Of a stretch of 8,008 bases of DNA, positions 5,188-8,008 are shown in pieces. Each line of letters opens with the position of its first letter. Position 1 is the stretch's first letter. Below the pieces are notes generated by a model. The model did no database searches, was not told the origin of the DNA, and saw nothing but the letters and a program-made list of their open reading frames with translations. A program made the translations under genes and the position numbers. Origin of the DNA: Sulfurimonas sp. (GTDB taxonomy: Bacteria; Campylobacterota; Campylobacteria; Campylobacterales; Sulfurimonadaceae); contig NVXO02000004.1 in NCBI GenBank assembly GCA_002733945.2, positions 114,334 to 122,341 on the forward strand. The letters run 5' to 3'.

Positions 5188-6426
5188 TTAGTCTTGAGAG
5201 AATACTCTGTTTTTTCCACTCTTTTTTGCTTCGTACATGTACTGATCAGCAGTTTCTAGCATCTTATGAATATCTCTAGGTCTTGAAGTAACACCAATAG
5301 AGATAGTGATTTTTAAGCTTATGTCATTTTCAATATGACAAGGTGAAATAGCGACTAGTTTACATACTTTTTGCATTACTTTTATTGCTTGGGAATGTGA
5401 ACAGTTTGGAAGTAGGATAACAAATTCTTCACCACCAAAACGAACAAGCACATCAGATCTTCGTAGAGCTTTTTTCATAGTGTTAGCAACATGTATAAGT
5501 GCTTTGTCCCCCGCTTCATGTCCATAAGTATCATTTACACTTTTAAAATCATCTATATCTATCATTGCAATAGATGAATTTTGACCTGCTCTGTTAGAAT
5601 TATTAAGTATGGTAACACCAGCTTCATAAAAGTAAAGACGATTATGTAATCCTGTGAGTTGATCTGTCATTGCCATGTTCTTGATCTTGGTAAACATAGA
5701 TGCAATTAAAAGAGAATTGTTAATACGACCTATAAACTCTTCGTTTATAGAAGGTTTTGTGATGTAATCATTTGCACCAACTTTTAAAAATCTACTTATC
5801 ATATAGGTATTTTCACTTCCTGAAATGATAAGAACAGGTAGCTCTTCAAAAGAGTACTTCGAGCGGATATTTTTTACGAGTTCATAACCATTCATATTTG
5901 GCATTTCATAGTCAGTAATAACGAGGTCAATTTTTTTAGCATTAGTATTATTGAGGTATTTCCATGCTTCATCTCCATCTAAGCACTGTATACAGTTAAG
6001 GTTTTGAGAGCTTAAGAGAATTGATATCTGTGTTAACACTAACTTCGAGTCATCTACTATAAGAATTGTTTTTTTTGCATTAGATAAAAGTCGCTTTACT
6101 ATCTTACAAACATAATCTACTGCAGCTTCTGAATTTGTAATAACATAGTCAGATACCATATAGGAGAGAATCTTTTCTCTTATATCTTGGTTGTCATGAT
6201 CTGTTATAAGTATGACAAATTTATCATTATCTGTTAACTCTTGGATAATACTATCAGTCTTGTGTTCAAGTCGAATAATGTATAAGTCATAGTTGAGTAA
6301 GTTATCTATGTCTTGATCTAAATGCTTAATAATAGATACTTTACTATGGAGAGAATGATTGATTCTTTTTTTAAGGTTTGTATTAAATTGAGTGTCATTA
6401 TTTACTATAAGTATATTTTTGAACAT
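5188..6426 (-). CDS. REC-REC-GGDEF response regulator, diguanylate cyclase
   Basis: 412 aa, cytoplasmic, no membrane segment. Receiver 1 (about 3-112) is degenerate: the acidic pair is Asn9-Asn10, the phospho-Asp position is Arg52, and the conserved Lys is Asn98. Receiver 2 (about 118-240) is complete: Asp125-Asp126, phospho-Asp172 in ITDYEMPNMNG, Ser202, and Lys224 in ITKP. The GGDEF domain (about 252-410) starts with MTDQLTGLHNR, has DIDDFKSVNDTYGHEAGD, and carries the active signature GGEEF (331-335) with an RxxD inhibitory site at 322-325, five residues ahead. It therefore should make cyclic di-GMP from GTP, switched by phosphorylation of receiver 2 and limited by product feedback. The domain order is that of PleD. 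The start ATG has AAGAAG just upstream. No histidine kinase partner lies nearby. The downstream porin has its own promoter. Confidence 0.93.
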   Translation of the reverse strand: MFKNILIVNNDTQFNTNLKKRINHSLHSKVSIIKHLDQDIDNLLNYDLYIIRLEHKTDSIIQELTDNDKFVILITDHDNQDIREKILSYMVSDYVITNSEAAVDYVCKIVKRLLSNAKKTILIVDDSKLVLTQISILLSSQNLNCIQCLDGDEAWKYLNNTNAKKIDLVITDYEMPNMNGYELVKNIRSKYSFEELPVLIISGSENTYMISRFLKVGANDYITKPSINEEFIGRINNSLLIASMFTKIKNMAMTDQLTGLHNRLYFYEAGVTILNNSNRAGQNSSIAMIDIDDFKSVNDTYGHEAGDKALIHVANTMKKALRRSDVLVRFGGEEFVILLPNCSHSQAIKVMQKVCKLVAISPCHIENDISLKITISIGVTSRPRDIHKMLETADQYMYEAKKSGKNRVFSQD

Positions 6427-6458
6427 TGATTCTTCTTATTATTTTATGTTTAATAATT

Positions 6459-6464
6459 ATTATA
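6459..6464 (-). promoter_or_regulatory. candidate -10 box of the diguanylate cyclase gene
   Basis: On the minus strand TATAAT lies 32 nt upstream of the cyclase start codon; no clear -35 is visible. The region is so AT-rich that chance matches are likely, so confidence is limited. Confidence 0.4.
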
Positions 6465-6503
6465 GTCATATAAAGATTAATTTAATTTTAATCGATATAC
6501 AAT

Positions 6504-6533
6504 TTGAGTATTCACAGTATAATTTGATATAAT
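6504..6533 (+). promoter_or_regulatory. candidate promoter of the DUF695/RraB-acyltransferase pair
   Basis: TTGAGT (6504-6509) and TATAAT (6528-6533) are 18 bp apart, and the start codon follows 26 nt after the -10. A second TATAAT at 6518-6523 lacks a partner at the right distance. An AGAGAG ribosome site sits just before the ATG at 6560. Confidence 0.55.
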
Positions 6534-6559
6534 GCAAAAAAATAATAAATAGAGAGATT

Positions 6560-7282
6560 ATGAGAGAAAATTTTACAAGAATAGAAGATAAAAGTACAAT
6601 TCATATAGAAATCAATCTAAATGCTTTTGCTTATAGTGGTGAGAACCCTTGGTTGTTTAGCGTTTTTATAAAGTTCGATGGTGTAGATGAAAGTAAGAAT
6701 GGTTTTGAAGAGTTCCTAGAGACGAAAGAGTCACTTATCATTGCATTAGAACATGAAGAAAAGGCAAAGTATGTTGGTGCACGTAACGAAGATGGTTGGA
6801 GCGAGCTTTACTTTTATGCAAAAGATTCTAAAGAACTTGAACATGTAGCACAACACATACTTAGAGAGAGTAACTATGTGTATGAGAGTAGTACTGTTAA
6901 AGATACAAAATGGAACTTTCACCATAAAAACCTAACACCATCAGAACTTGAACAGTGTCATATTCAAAGTGAAAAGATCATTTTTATGCTTAAAGAAGAA
7001 GATGATGACTTAAGTGTAGTTCGCCCTGTGGAACACTATATCTCTTTTGAATTGCCAACACAAAAAAATCGATTTATCAACACCCTAGATATCGAAGGTT
7101 ATACACTTAAAGATGAGATCAGTAGTGAAGAGTTTGAACATGGAATAGCTCTTATCAAAGAACATGATCTACAGAGTGAAACACTTAAAGCAGAGATAGA
7201 TAAACTTTTTGTAGCGATTAAAAAGTGTCAAGGATACTATGAAGGATGGAGTACAACTTTAGCAGAGGAACTTAAAGCGTAA
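6560..7282 (+). CDS. DUF695 / RraB-like two-domain protein
   Basis: 240 aa, soluble and acidic, with no signal or membrane segment. The N-terminal part (about 5-125) resembles DUF695, a domain of unknown function: a beta-rich start with PWLFSVFIKF, then EDGWSELYFYAKD. The C-terminal part (about 131-240) resembles RraB (regulator of RNase E activity B): RPVEHYISF (155-163), a following helix ending IEGYTL (178-183), and the closing YYEGWSTT (226-233). In E. coli RraB binds RNase E and alters its cleavage; whether this fused form acts on an RNase is unknown, and Campylobacterota generally lack E. coli-type RNase E. The ATG has AGAGAG upstream. The next gene starts one base after its stop, so the two are co-expressed. 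The domain call rests on motif resemblance. Confidence 0.75.
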   Translation: MRENFTRIEDKSTIHIEINLNAFAYSGENPWLFSVFIKFDGVDESKNGFEEFLETKESLIIALEHEEKAKYVGARNEDGWSELYFYAKDSKELEHVAQHILRESNYVYESSTVKDTKWNFHHKNLTPSELEQCHIQSEKIIFMLKEEDDDLSVVRPVEHYISFELPTQKNRFINTLDIEGYTLKDEISSEEFEHGIALIKEHDLQSETLKAEIDKLFVAIKKCQGYYEGWSTTLAEELKA

Positions 7283-7283
7283 T

Positions 7284-8008
7284 ATGTATAAGATTATTGG
7301 TGTCATACACTATATTGTAGTTATATTTTTAAATGCTTTTACTGATTTAGGTCATAAGATCATCATTCAAAATACTATTTTTAAAGTATATGATGGTGAT
7401 ATGCAAGTGGTTCTTACTGCTGTTGTCAATGCACTTATACTTCTCCCATTTATTTTAGTCTTTTCTCCTTCAGGGTTTTTAGCAGATAGATTTCCTAAAA
7501 ATAAAATTATGGAGTATTCCTCTATCTTTGCTGTAATTATCACACTTGGTATTACATACTCTTACTATAATGGTTATTTTACACTTGCTTTTATTATGAC
7601 ATTTATACTTGCACTTCAAAGTGCTATTTATGGACCTGCAAAATATGGTTATATCAAAGAACTTGTAGGTGAAAAGTACATAAGTTCAGGAAATGCAGCC
7701 ATTCAAGCAACAACAACTGTAGCTATTCTTGGTGGTATTATTTTTTACACAGTTCTGTTTGAAGGTATGTACATTGACTCACTCGAAGATGAGAGCCAAA
7801 TACTTCAAGCAATTGCTCCATTAGGATGGCTTTTAGTTCTTAGTTCCATTATAGAATGGTTTTATGCTTCTAAACTTCCAAATAAGATGAAAGCAGCGAG
7901 CAAACGAGAGTTTAAAATGAGACGTTACCTAAGTGGTGCATATCTGAGAAAAAACATGAAAATGCTTACAAGAAAACGAGAGATTTTTAATGCAATTATT
8001 GCTTTGAG
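7284..8008 (+). CDS. aas: LplT/Aas-type lysophospholipid transporter-acyltransferase, N-terminal MFS part (partial)
   Basis: The frame opens at ATG 7284 and stays open to the window edge (241 codons plus 2 bases), so the gene is cut. The visible part is a major facilitator of the LplT type: several transmembrane helices, a short GHKIIIQNTIFK stretch after helix 1, and the MFS signature GFLADRFPKNKIM (64-76). SAIYGPAKYGYIKELV (about 113-128) is also typical of LplT. In Campylobacterota this domain is often fused to a PlsC-like acyltransferase and an acyl-ACP/CoA ligase that re-acylate lysophosphatidylethanolamine at the inner membrane; that fusion is expected here but lies outside the window. 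The start is one base after the DUF695/RraB stop. The nearest Shine-Dalgarno (GAGGA) is rather far, which suggests coupling. The gene symbol is tentative because the enzyme domains are not seen. Confidence 0.75.
   Translation, partial: MYKIIGVIHYIVVIFLNAFTDLGHKIIIQNTIFKVYDGDMQVVLTAVVNALILLPFILVFSPSGFLADRFPKNKIMEYSSIFAVIITLGITYSYYNGYFTLAFIMTFILALQSAIYGPAKYGYIKELVGEKYISSGNAAIQATTTVAILGGIIFYTVLFEGMYIDSLEDESQILQAIAPLGWLLVLSSIIEWFYASKLPNKMKAASKREFKMRRYLSGAYLRKNMKMLTRKREIFNAIIAL

Noticed and set aside
6451..6462. 12-nt palindrome TAATAATTATTA as a third Fur box
   Set aside because: It lacks the GATAAT half-sites and lies in very AT-rich DNA overlapping a -10; chance is the simpler explanation.

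Overview
The window looks like chromosome from a Campylobacterota bacterium, probably close to Sulfurimonas. The DNA is AT-rich, genes are tightly packed, and intergenic gaps are short. Several products have the look of that group: a RibBX-type riboflavin protein, a coiled-coil trimeric-type porin, a DUF695/RraB protein and the start of an Aas/LplT-like phospholipid acyltransferase. The assignment rests on protein and base-composition impressions, because no rRNA or other marker is present. No tRNA, rRNA, CRISPR array, insertion sequence or phage gene was seen, and no intergenic gap exceeds about 135 bases.

Left part (1-2240, + strand): the C-terminal end of a CobW/COG0523 GTPase, then a short gap with a TATAAT promoter, then ribBX and apbE only 3 nt apart. 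RibBX makes a riboflavin precursor. ApbE is a secreted transferase that attaches FMN covalently to proteins.

Middle (2224-3663, - strand, read right to left): a three-gene operon that converges on apbE and overlaps its end by 17 nt. It encodes an exported FMN-binding-domain protein with an intact flavinylation motif (the natural substrate type for ApbE), followed by two tandem four-helix membrane proteins. These two appear to be diverged copies of each other and carry histidines inside helices. Together with ribBX/apbE this reads as a compact flavin-based electron-transfer module; the membrane pair is the least familiar part of the window.

Further right (3793-5052, - strand): an outer-membrane porin with a consensus sigma-70 promoter (TTGACA, 17 bp, TATAAT) bracketed by two strong Fur-box matches. 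This points to iron-dependent control. Two hairpins separate the porin from the flavoprotein operon. An iron link for the whole neighbourhood (for example ferric reduction in the envelope) is an inference.

Right end (5188-8008): a REC-REC-GGDEF diguanylate cyclase (- strand) whose first receiver has lost its phosphorylation residues. A divergent promoter region then serves a + strand pair: a DUF695/RraB-like cytoplasmic protein, and immediately after it the N-terminal major-facilitator domain of an LplT/Aas-type lysophospholipid transporter-acyltransferase that runs off the window.
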